Below, in pieces: positions 44,128 to 53,029 of a stretch of 64,000 nt of DNA. Source of the DNA: Chitinophaga ginsengisoli (GTDB lineage Bacteria; Bacteroidota; Bacteroidia; Chitinophagales; Chitinophagaceae); the NCBI RefSeq assembly GCF_003014595.1, contig NZ_PYGK01000015.1, positions 62,001 to 126,000 of the forward strand, in the 5' to 3' direction. Positions within the stretch are counted from its first letter, which is position 1; each line of letters starts with the position of its first letter. The notes beneath the pieces were generated by a model. That model was given only the letters and a program-made list of their open reading frames with translations. It was not told where the DNA came from and ran no database searches. Position numbers and translations under genes: made by a program.

Positions 44128-47085
44128 ATGAAAAAAAGGGGAACATTCCTGACAGCATTGCTGTTGGCATTGTGGGGTTTTGCCATGGCGCAGCAAGACA
44201 TCACTGTAAAGGGACACATCCAGGACAAGCAGGGTAACTCACTTCCCGGCGTTTCCATCAAAATTAAAGGAACTGCAAAAGGTACGGCGAGCCAGCCGGA
44301 CGGTAACTTCACCATACAGGCTGCGGCAGATGCCGTCCTGGAGCTTTCCTATGTAGGATATAATACACAGGAAGTGCCGGTGAATGGTCGTTCCCGGATC
44401 GCTATCACTTTGGAAGACACCAAAACAGACCTGAACGAAGTAGTGGTGATTGGTTATGGTACCCAGAAAAAGAAAGATGTGACCACCGCAGTAGTGAGTG
44501 TCAATACCAAAGATATCAGCGAGCGACCTATTACCCAAACAGCCGCTGCCCTGCAGGGTAAAGCGGCTGGTGTACAGGTGACCCAGCCTTCCGGTAAGCC
44601 TGGCGCTGCCTTTTCCGTTAGGGTGCGTGGCGCTACCTCCGTACAGGCGGGTAACGAGCCCCTGTATGTAATAGATGGAGTACCTACCACCGATACCAGA
44701 GATATCAATACAAACGATATTGCCACCATCACCGTACTGAAAGATGCATCCAGCGCCGCTATCTACGGTGCAAGGGCTTCCAATGGTGTGGTGCTGATTA
44801 CCACCAAAAGAGGGCGTGCCGGTGATGCCGTGATCAACTTCAATACCTACTATGGGATATCCAAGATCGGTAAGAAGATCGATGTACTAAATCCTACCCA
44901 GTACAATGACCTGATGAAAGAAATGGGATATGCTGTAACAACGCCTACCACCACGACCAACTGGCTGGATGAAGTATTCCAGACAGGTCATAACCAGAAC
45001 TACCAGTTATCCGCTTCTGGTGGTAGTGACAAATCACAGTACTTTATTTCCGGTGCTTACACCAAAGATGATGGTATGGTGAAACCGGCTAAATATAACC
45101 GTCGTGTTTTCAGGGCCAACCTGGACAATCAGCTGAAACCATGGATGAAGCTGACGACCAATATCAGCTATTCCAATGTAGATCTGGCAGACCTGAAGGA
45201 TAATGACAATGCGGGTCGTAATGCCGCCATCCTTGGTGCGCTTAATGCACCTCCGGTAATAGGCATCTATGAAACAGATGCAGATGGTCACCGTCGTTAT
45301 ACTATGAACCCGTATAAATCAGGCTGGGATAATCCGCTGGCAGCTATTGAAGGCCCTACGCAGGGTACTAAAGACAATCGTGTGTTGGGTAATGCTGCCC
45401 TGGACATCAACCTCACCAAAGACCTGAAAGTGAGGAGTAACTATGGTGTCGATTACATGAACCATAAGTATGATTACTACCTGGATTATATTATGACCAC
45501 TCCCGGCCGTAATGATCATGGTTATGCTTCCTCTCAGCGTTACAATACACTGACCTGGCTGTGGGAAAACACGATCAACTATGACAAGACCTGGAAGAAA
45601 CACTCGATCTCCGCATTGGGTGGTGTAACAACGCAGAAGAACAACTACGACGAGACTAACCAGACAGGTCGTGATTTCCCCGCTGATCCTACTGTAAAGA
45701 CGCTGAACGCGGCTAACCAGATAACAGGCGATACCAAAGAATCACAATGGTTCCTGATGTCTTACCTGGGCCGTATTATGTATAACTATGACAGCCGGTA
45801 TCTGTTAACAGCCAACTTCCGTGCGGATGGCTCCTCCAAACTGGATAAGAAGCACAAGTGGGGTTACTTCCCATCTGTATCTGCCGGTTGGCGTATCTCT
45901 GCAGAGCCTTTTATGAGAGATGTGAAAGCGATCAGTGACCTGAAACTGAGAGCCGGCTGGGGACAGAACGGTAACGTGGAAGGGCTGAGTCCATATGCGT
46001 CTCTGGGCCTGAACTCGTATGCCCGTCAGACGCCGACCAGCCCATTATCCGGTCCTGCCATTCTGCCTCCGGATGGTGCACCCAATCCTGATCTGAAATG
46101 GGAAACCACCACACAGACAAACGTTGGTATTGACCTGAGCCTCTTTGACTCAAGACTGAATTTTTCTGCGGATGCTTATATCAAGAAAACAAACGATCTG
46201 CTGTTGAACGTGAAGCTCCCCGATGCGTCCGGATATGATCATATCACCCGCAACTCCGGAAAAATGGAGAACAAAGGGCTGGAGTTCCTGGTATCTTCTG
46301 TGAACGTTGATAAGAAAGACTTCCGCTGGACGACCGACTTCAACATCGCTTTTAACCGTAACCGTATCACCGCACTGGAGCTGTCGGACGTATACTACTT
46401 TGCCCCTGTAGAGAACAGGGATAATATCATCACACTCAGAAAAGGCTTGCCGCTGGGTACTTTCTACGGATATATTTCTGAGGGAGTAGATCCGAAGACA
46501 GGAAACGTCATCTACAAAGACGTGAACGGTGATGGTAAAGTAACACCGACTGACCGTACAGTAATCGGTAATGCGCAGCCTGACTTTACGTATGGTATGA
46601 ACAACAACCTGACCTATAAGAACTGGTCATTCTCCTTCCTGTTGCAGGGTTCACAGGGTAATGATGTGTTCAATGCTTCCCGCATGGAAACAGAAGGTAT
46701 GTACGACAGCAAGAACCAGTCTACCGAAGTACTGCGCCGCTGGACTACACCGGGTCAGGTAACAGACATTCCGCGTGCGACCAATGGAGATGTGACCAAT
46801 TCCCGTACCTCTTCCCGTTTCGTAGAGAATGGCTCCTTCCTGCGTATGAAGAGCGCCACCTTATCCTACAATCTGCCACAGAGCGCATTGACTACACTGC
46901 ACCTGAGCAGACTGATGGTATATGCCACCGCACAAAATCTCTTTACGATCACCAGCTACAAGGGCTTTGATCCGGAAGTGAATGCTTTTGCCAGCAATGC
47001 CGCTAATGGTGTAACGCTGGGAATCGACTATGGCACATATCCTGTGGCGAGAACATTTATCCTTGGTTTAAACCTGTCATTCTAA
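44128..47085 (+). CDS. SusC-type TonB-dependent transporter (PUL2)
   Basis: 985 residues. Signal peptide (ending AMAQ), carboxypeptidase-regulatory-like domain (about 22-100, VKGHIQDKQGNSLPGVSIKIKG), TonB-box-like LNEVVVIGYG, plug (about 110-235, with VRVRGATSVQAGNEPLYVIDG and IYGARASNGVVLITTKRG) and barrel ending in Phe. No STN domain. With the next gene it forms the glycan importer of PUL2; the GH30 enzyme downstream points to a beta-linked glucan or similar. Confidence 0.93.
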   Translation: MKKRGTFLTALLLALWGFAMAQQDITVKGHIQDKQGNSLPGVSIKIKGTAKGTASQPDGNFTIQAAADAVLELSYVGYNTQEVPVNGRSRIAITLEDTKTDLNEVVVIGYGTQKKKDVTTAVVSVNTKDISERPITQTAAALQGKAAGVQVTQPSGKPGAAFSVRVRGATSVQAGNEPLYVIDGVPTTDTRDINTNDIATITVLKDASSAAIYGARASNGVVLITTKRGRAGDAVINFNTYYGISKIGKKIDVLNPTQYNDLMKEMGYAVTTPTTTTNWLDEVFQTGHNQNYQLSASGGSDKSQYFISGAYTKDDGMVKPAKYNRRVFRANLDNQLKPWMKLTTNISYSNVDLADLKDNDNAGRNAAILGALNAPPVIGIYETDADGHRRYTMNPYKSGWDNPLAAIEGPTQGTKDNRVLGNAALDINLTKDLKVRSNYGVDYMNHKYDYYLDYIMTTPGRNDHGYASSQRYNTLTWLWENTINYDKTWKKHSISALGGVTTQKNNYDETNQTGRDFPADPTVKTLNAANQITGDTKESQWFLMSYLGRIMYNYDSRYLLTANFRADGSSKLDKKHKWGYFPSVSAGWRISAEPFMRDVKAISDLKLRAGWGQNGNVEGLSPYASLGLNSYARQTPTSPLSGPAILPPDGAPNPDLKWETTTQTNVGIDLSLFDSRLNFSADAYIKKTNDLLLNVKLPDASGYDHITRNSGKMENKGLEFLVSSVNVDKKDFRWTTDFNIAFNRNRITALELSDVYYFAPVENRDNIITLRKGLPLGTFYGYISEGVDPKTGNVIYKDVNGDGKVTPTDRTVIGNAQPDFTYGMNNNLTYKNWSFSFLLQGSQGNDVFNASRMETEGMYDSKNQSTEVLRRWTTPGQVTDIPRATNGDVTNSRTSSRFVENGSFLRMKSATLSYNLPQSALTTLHLSRLMVYATAQNLFTITSYKGFDPEVNAFASNAANGVTLGIDYGTYPVARTFILGLNLSF

Positions 47086-47096
47086 ACGCTTGAGTT

Positions 47097-48575
47097 ATGA
47101 AAAGAACAAACCGTCTCCTCATCATATCTGCTGCACTGGTTTCGCTGGCCCTTGGTGCATGCAACAAAGACCTGAACCTGCAGCCTCCGTCCAATACAGT
47201 TGTTGGTAATGGAGGGCAGGGTACAGCGGGGTCTTATATAAAAGACGCTGCCACTTCAGAAGCAGCACTGGCCAGCTGTTATGCCTTCTTCCGCAGTAAT
47301 GCAGCTGAATACTACGTACTGGATTATTTTAATATCGGCGATGCACAGTCAGACAATGCTTATGCAGGTGCTGACAACGCTGCCGGTTTTGAAGTGGATG
47401 AATTCCGTATACTGTCCACCAATTCATGGGTAGCACGTGACTGGAGTTATCTATATAACCAGATCACTGCCTGTAACTCTGTGATCGTAAACGTGCCCAA
47501 GGTAACCGATGCGGCACTGACAGCTACCCGTAAGGCGCAGATCGTGGCAGAAGCACAGTTCATCCGCGCACGCGCGTACTTCGACCTGGTAAGACTATTC
47601 GGTGATGTACCGCTGGTACTCGAGGAGTTGCCTACTATCACTGCAGATAATCTGGCGGAAATATATCCGCTGTTATATCCTGCGCGTGCAAGTAAAGACT
47701 CTGTGTATAACCAGATCACCAACGACCTGAAATCGGCCGTTGAGGCAGTACCTGTTTCCGCAGTCAATAAGGGCTTTGTCACCAAAGGTGCGGTATACAC
47801 CTTGCTCGCCAAAATAGCGGCTACCCGTAAGCCCATCAACTGGCCGGAAGTACAGTCGTATACCGACCAGGTAATAGCACTGGGTTATAGTCTGCTGCCA
47901 GTATATGACCAGCTGTGGGACGGTGCTCATGAGAACTCAGCAGAAGCCATCTTCGAACTGAACTTCGATGGCTGGGAGACAGGTGGTAACTGGGGCACCA
48001 GTATGTTCCTCGGTACTGACTGGAAGAAGTTCTGCAATCCGAGTAATGACCTGATGCGTGCATATAAGGAAGCGAATGACAGCATCCGTTACAGATCAAC
48101 GATCACCTTTGCTAACGTAACGGGTAAATGGGGGGATGCCCGTTTATCATTGGATAGCTTCCCGTTCTTCTATAAAATGCGTAAAACGGATGCCAGTCAG
48201 AACATCATCATGTATCGCCTGGCAGATGTATTGCTCCTGAAAGCTGAAGCGCTAAATGAGCAGGGGAATGTAAGTGGTGCCAATGACATTGTTACACAGA
48301 TCCGTCAGCGTGTGAAACTGAACCCGCTTAACATCACCGATCAGGCAGCCATGCGGCTGGCTATCGAGAGAGAACGCCGCCTGGAACTGGCTTTCGAAGG
48401 ACAGCGCTGGTATGACCTTGTACGTACCGATCGCGCTATTCCTGTCATGCAGGCGGTGACAGACGGTAAGGGCGTGAACCTGGGTTATCACCTCACGGAA
48501 CAGAGCCTGCTCTGGCCTATTCCACAGGGGGAGATGGACCAGAACGCCAATCTTGAACAAAACACCGGCTACTAG
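47097..48575 (+). CDS. SusD/RagB-family lipoprotein (PUL2)
   Basis: 492 residues, partner of the SusC encoded 11 nt upstream. Lipobox LGAC (Cys about residue 22). Typical late motifs are IERERRLELAFEGQRWYDLVRT and the C-terminal LLWPIPQGEMDQN...NTGY. The stop is followed by an intrinsic terminator. Confidence 0.93.
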   Translation: MKRTNRLLIISAALVSLALGACNKDLNLQPPSNTVVGNGGQGTAGSYIKDAATSEAALASCYAFFRSNAAEYYVLDYFNIGDAQSDNAYAGADNAAGFEVDEFRILSTNSWVARDWSYLYNQITACNSVIVNVPKVTDAALTATRKAQIVAEAQFIRARAYFDLVRLFGDVPLVLEELPTITADNLAEIYPLLYPARASKDSVYNQITNDLKSAVEAVPVSAVNKGFVTKGAVYTLLAKIAATRKPINWPEVQSYTDQVIALGYSLLPVYDQLWDGAHENSAEAIFELNFDGWETGGNWGTSMFLGTDWKKFCNPSNDLMRAYKEANDSIRYRSTITFANVTGKWGDARLSLDSFPFFYKMRKTDASQNIIMYRLADVLLLKAEALNEQGNVSGANDIVTQIRQRVKLNPLNITDQAAMRLAIERERRLELAFEGQRWYDLVRTDRAIPVMQAVTDGKGVNLGYHLTEQSLLWPIPQGEMDQNANLEQNTGY

Positions 48576-48608
48576 GATTAGACATAAGATAGCGTTAACG
48601 AAAAAGAT

Positions 48609-48645
48609 AGGTCTCGTCTCTCATGGGACGGGACCTTCTTTTTAC
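48609..48645 (+). terminator. Intrinsic terminator between susD and GH30 gene
   Basis: aggtctcgtc (48609-48618) pairs with gacgggacct (48627-48636), one G-U pair, 8-nt loop, followed by tctttttac. As in PUL1 it separates susCD from the enzyme gene; the GH30 gene follows 130 nt later and may depend on read-through or on its own promoter. Confidence 0.78.
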
Positions 48646-48773
48646 AGGCCTGGTTGACAGGTTACAACATAGACTAAATCAGCGAGAGAGCAACAACACC
48701 ATCATCCGGAAGCACCGGTACCAGACTAAAAAAGTACTAACGGAAACATTCATCAGACAGAAAAACTTCCTAC

Positions 48774-50219
48774 ATGAAACTATGGGTATACAGCTGTTGC
48801 GCAGGTGTCTTATTGGCGGCGTGCAACGGACAGCAAACAGGTAACAGGCAGCAAAATGATTCAGTAGCTGTTTATCTTACCACGCCTGATCAGCAGCAAT
48901 TATTCGCGGCGCAATCAGCGTTGGCAAAAGAGAAGGATACGGCCACTATTAATATCAGGATGGATAGCAGCAGTCAGTTCCAGGAAATGGAAGGTTTTGG
49001 TGCCGCGATGACGGGAGCTTCTGCATATGTGATGCAAAGGTATATGTCGCCCGCACAGCGGCAGGCATTGCTGGAGGACCTGTTCGGTACAGAGAAGGGG
49101 ATTGGCATTAACTACATCCGTATGTCTATTGGTGCTTCTGATTTTTCTACAAGCCCTTATAGTTATGACGATATGCCGGCAGGGCAGCGGGATGATTCTT
49201 TGCATCATTTCAGTATCGGGCATGATACACTGGAAGTGGTGCCGGTGCTGAAGCAGGTGGTGGGGATCAATCCCGGTATTCATATCATGGGTAGTCCGTG
49301 GAGCGCGCCGGGATGGATGAAGACCAGTGGTAAACTGGAAGGTGGTTCTTTACGTCCTGATGCTTATGATGTGTATGCGCGTTACTTCGTAAAGTACATC
49401 CGTGCTTTTGGAAAAGAGGGTATTAAGATTACGGCGCTTACGGTGCAGAATGAGCCGCAGTATGAGGCGATGTATCCAACCATGAAGATGACAGCGCCTG
49501 AGCAGGGAACGTTCATTAAGGATCATCTGGGGCCGTTATTGGAGAAAGAGGGACTGAGTGGGCAGACAAAGATCATGTTGTTTGATCATAACTGGAATAG
49601 TCCTGAGTATCCGATCTCAATTCTCGATGACAGTCTGATAGCGAAGTATACTGCTGGTGCAGCGTTTCATTGTTATGAAGGGGCTGTAGGGGCTATGAGT
49701 AAAGTACATGATGCACATCCGGAGAAGGGGCTTTATTTCACTGAATGTTCAGGTGGTAGCTGGTCGCCTGTTTTTGCGGATAACCTGCAGTATATGGTGC
49801 GTCAGTTACTGATCGGGACTGTAAATAACTGGTCGAAGAATGTGCTGCTATGGAATATGGCTTTGGATGAGAAGAACGGCCCTACTACCAATCAGCCGGG
49901 CACTGGTGAAGGGAATCGTGGTTGTATGACGTGTCGTGGGGTGGTGACTGTTAATTCCAAAGATGGGGCGGTTACGCGGAATGTTGAATATTATGCGCTG
50001 GCGCATTTCAGCAAGTTTGTGCGGCAGGGGGCGAGGAGGATTTATTCTTCTGTATTGCCTGGTGTGGAGAATGTGGCGTTCGTGAATGCGGATGGTTCGC
50101 GGGTGATGGTGGTGATCAATACTACGGCGCGGGAGCTGGCGTTTTCTGTGAGCGAGGTTAGTGGGGTATATAAGTATGTGTTGAAGCCTGGGGCGGTGGT
50201 GACTTTGGTTTGGAGATGA
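48774..50219 (+). CDS. GH30 glycoside hydrolase (beta-1,6-glucanase or glucosylceramidase type)
   Basis: 481-aa retaining enzyme of clan GH-A. Lipoprotein signal with Cys at about residue 17 (LLAACNGQ), so it is membrane-anchored. The (beta/alpha)8 barrel has the entry motif EGFGAAMTGASA, the acid/base Glu227 in TVQNEP, the nucleophile Glu324 in YFTECSGG, and the family segment NWSKNVLLWNMALDE. A small beta domain closes the protein. Subfamily cannot be settled by eye; GH30_3 (beta-1,6-glucan, as in fungal walls) fits a Chitinophaga-like lifestyle. It is the only enzyme of PUL2. Confidence 0.9.
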   Translation: MKLWVYSCCAGVLLAACNGQQTGNRQQNDSVAVYLTTPDQQQLFAAQSALAKEKDTATINIRMDSSSQFQEMEGFGAAMTGASAYVMQRYMSPAQRQALLEDLFGTEKGIGINYIRMSIGASDFSTSPYSYDDMPAGQRDDSLHHFSIGHDTLEVVPVLKQVVGINPGIHIMGSPWSAPGWMKTSGKLEGGSLRPDAYDVYARYFVKYIRAFGKEGIKITALTVQNEPQYEAMYPTMKMTAPEQGTFIKDHLGPLLEKEGLSGQTKIMLFDHNWNSPEYPISILDDSLIAKYTAGAAFHCYEGAVGAMSKVHDAHPEKGLYFTECSGGSWSPVFADNLQYMVRQLLIGTVNNWSKNVLLWNMALDEKNGPTTNQPGTGEGNRGCMTCRGVVTVNSKDGAVTRNVEYYALAHFSKFVRQGARRIYSSVLPGVENVAFVNADGSRVMVVINTTARELAFSVSEVSGVYKYVLKPGAVVTLVWR

Positions 50220-50245
50220 TTGGTTGTTGGGATCGGCGTTCGCTC

Positions 50246-50382
50246 GGTTTCATATAGTATTGCGGTCTGTGCCCGCTTGTAACACTCTTAGAGGTTGGTT
50301 GGAGGGGGCAGCAATAGTGCATTGATCATCTGCACCGCCGTGCAGGGAACCGGGCTAAGGCCCGCAATTACTATATGAAACC
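50246..50382 (+). repeat. Structured 137-nt element, copy B
   Basis: Arms 50246-50265 and 50362-50382 pair over 20 bp with one bulged base (GGTTTCATATAGTA... / ...TACTATATGAAACC). Inside are further hairpins, tgcac-cgcc-gtgca (50331-50344) and gggc-taag-gccc (50352-50363). The element is homologous end to end with 14963-15100 (minus strand). It starts 27 nt after the GH30 stop codon. There is no U-tract, so it is not a simple terminator. Confidence 0.72.
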
Positions 50383-50477
50383 GGTGCTGCCTCCTGGGTT
50401 CCTATTAGTATTTGGGGACCTCTTTTTGTAGGGTGGTAATATATTGGGGCTTAGATTTGTAAGAGGGCTATATAATT

Positions 50478-50516
50478 AAAATGTCCGTCGTTTTCTTTTT
50501 AAACGACGGACATTTT
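50478..50516. terminator. Bidirectional intrinsic terminator
   Basis: A perfect 16-bp stem (50478-50493 with 50501-50516, core aatgtccgtcg), 7-nt loop, A/T-tracts on both sides. It lies between convergent operons and can end transcription from both PUL2 and PUL3. Confidence 0.9.
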
Positions 50517-50562
50517 TGTTATTGGTCAAACACGCTACTAACCACAGCAAGTGAAGACCAGT

Positions 50563-50634
50563 GTATCGATTAGTGTGACGATTAGTGTATTGATTCGTAT
50601 ATCGACTGATGTATCGACTAATGTATCATTACGC
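50563..50634. repeat. 12-bp tandem repeat (six units) at the end of the MFS gene
   Basis: Units gtatcgattagt, gtgacgattagt, gtattgattcgt, atatcgactgat, gtatcgactaat and gtatcattacgc follow each other without gaps. The stop codon of the minus-strand transporter gene lies in the fifth unit, so the period of four codons continues from coding into noncoding sequence. Confidence 0.7.
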
Positions 50635-51946
50635 CCTCCAGCTCTTCCAGCGTCTTGCCTTTTGTTTCTTTTACATTCTTCCAGATGAATAGGAAGCCAA
50701 GCAAACATATGCCTGCATAGATGTAAAAGGTGCTATCCTTCAGGTGATCGAACAAAATGGGGAAGGTAAATACCAGGATGAAATATGCGGCCCACAGACA
50801 GAGTACTGCAAAGGAAGTGGCTGCACTACGGATCTTATTGGGAAAGATCTCTGCAATGAGTACCCAGGTTACAGGAGCTAATGACATTGCATAGGTGCCG
50901 ATGGCGGCCAGCAAATACCAGGATACCTGTTCAGAGCCGGTTGCCAGCATGCGTACTACGATAATGTATAGTATAGTCAGACCACCGGCACCGATCAGCA
51001 TCAATGGTTTTCTGCCTAATTTGTCAACCAAAAGCATCGCCAGAATGGTAAAGACAAGGTTGACGCCCCCGATGAATACTGTCTGCAATAGCTGCCCATC
51101 CTGAGATACGCCGATGCTTTCAAATATTCTTGGTGTGTAATTGAAGACAACATTGATACCGCAGAATTGCTGGAAGACAGCAAGTATAATGCCGATCACT
51201 ACGGCCGGTAATGCTGCCTTGCGGAAGATATCTGCGAAGTTTGTCTTTTCAGTGCCTGTGAGGGAGCCTTGAATTACTGATAGTGATTCTGTTGCGAATG
51301 CATCTCCGCCAATTTTATTAAGTACGGCCCCTGCCTCTTCAGATCTTCCTGCTTTTACCAGCCAGCGTGGGCTTTCAGGTAGCCACATAGCGCCGATGAA
51401 GAACAGGAGGGATGGGATCACACCAAGACCAAACATCCAGCGCCAGGCATCATCTCCATGATTACGGAGCGTATAGTTGACAAGATTGGTGACAAGGATA
51501 CCTGTGACAATCGTCAGCTGATTGATGGCGACCATGCGTCCGCGGAGGTGGGCAGGTGCTACTTCCGCAATGTACATGGGTGATAGCATAGAGGCCATGC
51601 CTACACCGATGCCGGCAACGAACCGGAAGCCGATGAAGATGTTCCTGTCGGGTGCAGCCGCCATGGCAAGAGAAGAGATACCGAAGATCGCAGAGGCCAG
51701 TAGCAGGCCACGCTTACGACCATATTTATCTGCCATGGATCCGGCGATGATACAGCCGATAATTGCTCCCAGCGCCAGGCTGCCGGTAGCGAAGCCCTCC
51801 CAGTAGGCGTCAAGTCCGAACTGCTTCTGCAGGAAGGGGAGTGCTCCTGAGATCACCGCAAAGTCAAATCCGAACAGGTAACCTCCCAATGCGGAGATAA
51901 AGGAGATTCCTAGTATGTAGGCGCCATTAAAAGATGAATGTTTCAT
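50618..51946 (-). CDS. Sugar MFS transporter (sugar porter family, XylE/GalP-like)
   Basis: 442-aa inner-membrane sugar:H+ symporter with 12 helices. Sugar-porter signatures are GYLFGFDFAVISGAL (helix 1), DKYGRKRG (loop 2-3), the RFVAGIGVG helix, PESPRWL after helix 6, DKLGRKP (loop 8-9). Last gene of PUL3. With GalM directly upstream, galactose, glucose or xylose are plausible substrates. Confidence 0.92.
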   Translation of the reverse strand: MKHSSFNGAYILGISFISALGGYLFGFDFAVISGALPFLQKQFGLDAYWEGFATGSLALGAIIGCIIAGSMADKYGRKRGLLLASAIFGISSLAMAAAPDRNIFIGFRFVAGIGVGMASMLSPMYIAEVAPAHLRGRMVAINQLTIVTGILVTNLVNYTLRNHGDDAWRWMFGLGVIPSLLFFIGAMWLPESPRWLVKAGRSEEAGAVLNKIGGDAFATESLSVIQGSLTGTEKTNFADIFRKAALPAVVIGIILAVFQQFCGINVVFNYTPRIFESIGVSQDGQLLQTVFIGGVNLVFTILAMLLVDKLGRKPLMLIGAGGLTILYIIVVRMLATGSEQVSWYLLAAIGTYAMSLAPVTWVLIAEIFPNKIRSAATSFAVLCLWAAYFILVFTFPILFDHLKDSTFYIYAGICLLGFLFIWKNVKETKGKTLEELEGVMIH

Positions 51947-51970
51947 AACGGAAGTAGCAAGTTTAATAAT

Positions 51971-53029
51971 TTATTGCACATCAAAAGCAAAAATGGTATG
52001 CCGGCGATAAATATCACCTGGTAAAAGAATTGTGTCAGGAAAATGGGCATGATTCGGACTATCCGGAAAAGCCTGTGTTTCAAGGGCTACCGCACCATGT
52101 TTCAGGTAAGGGAAGCCTTGTTGTCCGAAGATGCTGCCATCCCAGTAATTGGCGCTGTATACCTGTATGCCTGGCTGGTCTGTGAATACACGTAATCTCC
52201 TTCCACTGTGAGGATCTTCCAGTACGGCAGCCGGACCTTCGCCGGGCTGTAATACATAGTTATGATCATAGCCCTGGTCAGCAGGCAGTTCATGAATATG
52301 TTCGCCAATCCTTGTTGGATGGGTGAAGTCAAGAGGTGTACCGGCTATAGGCAGTATATTGCCGGTAGGCACATTGTTTTCGGCCTTCTCTGTGTAGGTG
52401 CGCGCATTAATCGTCAACAGATGTTCCGTGACTGATGGCTGCTCAAACCCTGTGAGATTAAAATACGAATGATTGGTCAGGCTGACAGGCGTGGCTTTAT
52501 CCGTATACGCCGTATAGCGGATGTGCAACTGGTTCTCATTGTCAAGCATGTATAAGACCTGTGTGATCAGGTTACCGGGGTAGCCTTCTTCACCTTCAGG
52601 ACTTGTATACTCCATCAGCACACTGGCTTCTTCCTCCGTCTGATTACATTGTATGACCTGCCAGACTTTTGTGTGAAAGCCGTCGAAACCTCCGTGCAGA
52701 TGGTTGCCATCGTTGTTGATAGGCAACTGGTATTCTGTTCCGGCTATGATGATGCGCCCACTGGCAATGCGGTTGGCATATCTTCCTACGGTAGATCCGA
52801 AGTAAGCAGGGTTGTGCAGGTAGTCCAAGGGATCGGAGAAGCCGGCTACGATGTTCTTTTGTACGCCTGTTTTATCTGGTGTGTATATGGCGGTAATGGT
52901 AGCCCCGAGATTGATCAGTGCTACCGTTACCGCGGCATTTTCAAGGGTGATCATATAAAGGGGCGCTCCCCGCAATTCGCCGTATTGAATACGGGTAGCG
53001 GATAGCGCCCTGCTATTGACATTTAGCAT
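51971..53029 (-). CDS. galM: Aldose 1-epimerase (galactose mutarotase)
   Basis: Interconverts alpha and beta anomers of galactose or other aldoses released by the PUL enzymes. 352 residues. Family marks: GATITAIYTPDKTG, NRIASGRI, the general-acid histidine in SLTNHSYFNLTG, the GYDHNYVL segment and the general-base Glu in VALETQAFPDSPNH. No signal peptide; cytosolic. Its start overlaps the stop of the preceding gene by 7 nt, so translation is coupled. Confidence 0.93.
   Translation of the reverse strand: MLNVNSRALSATRIQYGELRGAPLYMITLENAAVTVALINLGATITAIYTPDKTGVQKNIVAGFSDPLDYLHNPAYFGSTVGRYANRIASGRIIIAGTEYQLPINNDGNHLHGGFDGFHTKVWQVIQCNQTEEEASVLMEYTSPEGEEGYPGNLITQVLYMLDNENQLHIRYTAYTDKATPVSLTNHSYFNLTGFEQPSVTEHLLTINARTYTEKAENNVPTGNILPIAGTPLDFTHPTRIGEHIHELPADQGYDHNYVLQPGEGPAAVLEDPHSGRRLRVFTDQPGIQVYSANYWDGSIFGQQGFPYLKHGAVALETQAFPDSPNHAHFPDTILLPGDIYRRHTIFAFDVQ

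Larger units (their letters stand above)
50220..50617. other. Intergenic region between convergent PUL2 and PUL3
   Basis: Holds structured element B (50246-50382), a strong bidirectional terminator (50478-50516) and a 12-bp-period tandem repeat (50563-50634) that runs into the 3' end of the MFS gene. No gene is supported. Confidence 0.65.

Noticed and set aside
50246..50382. Element B as the terminator of the GH30 gene
   Set aside because: No U-tract follows, and a strong terminator is present at 50478-50516.
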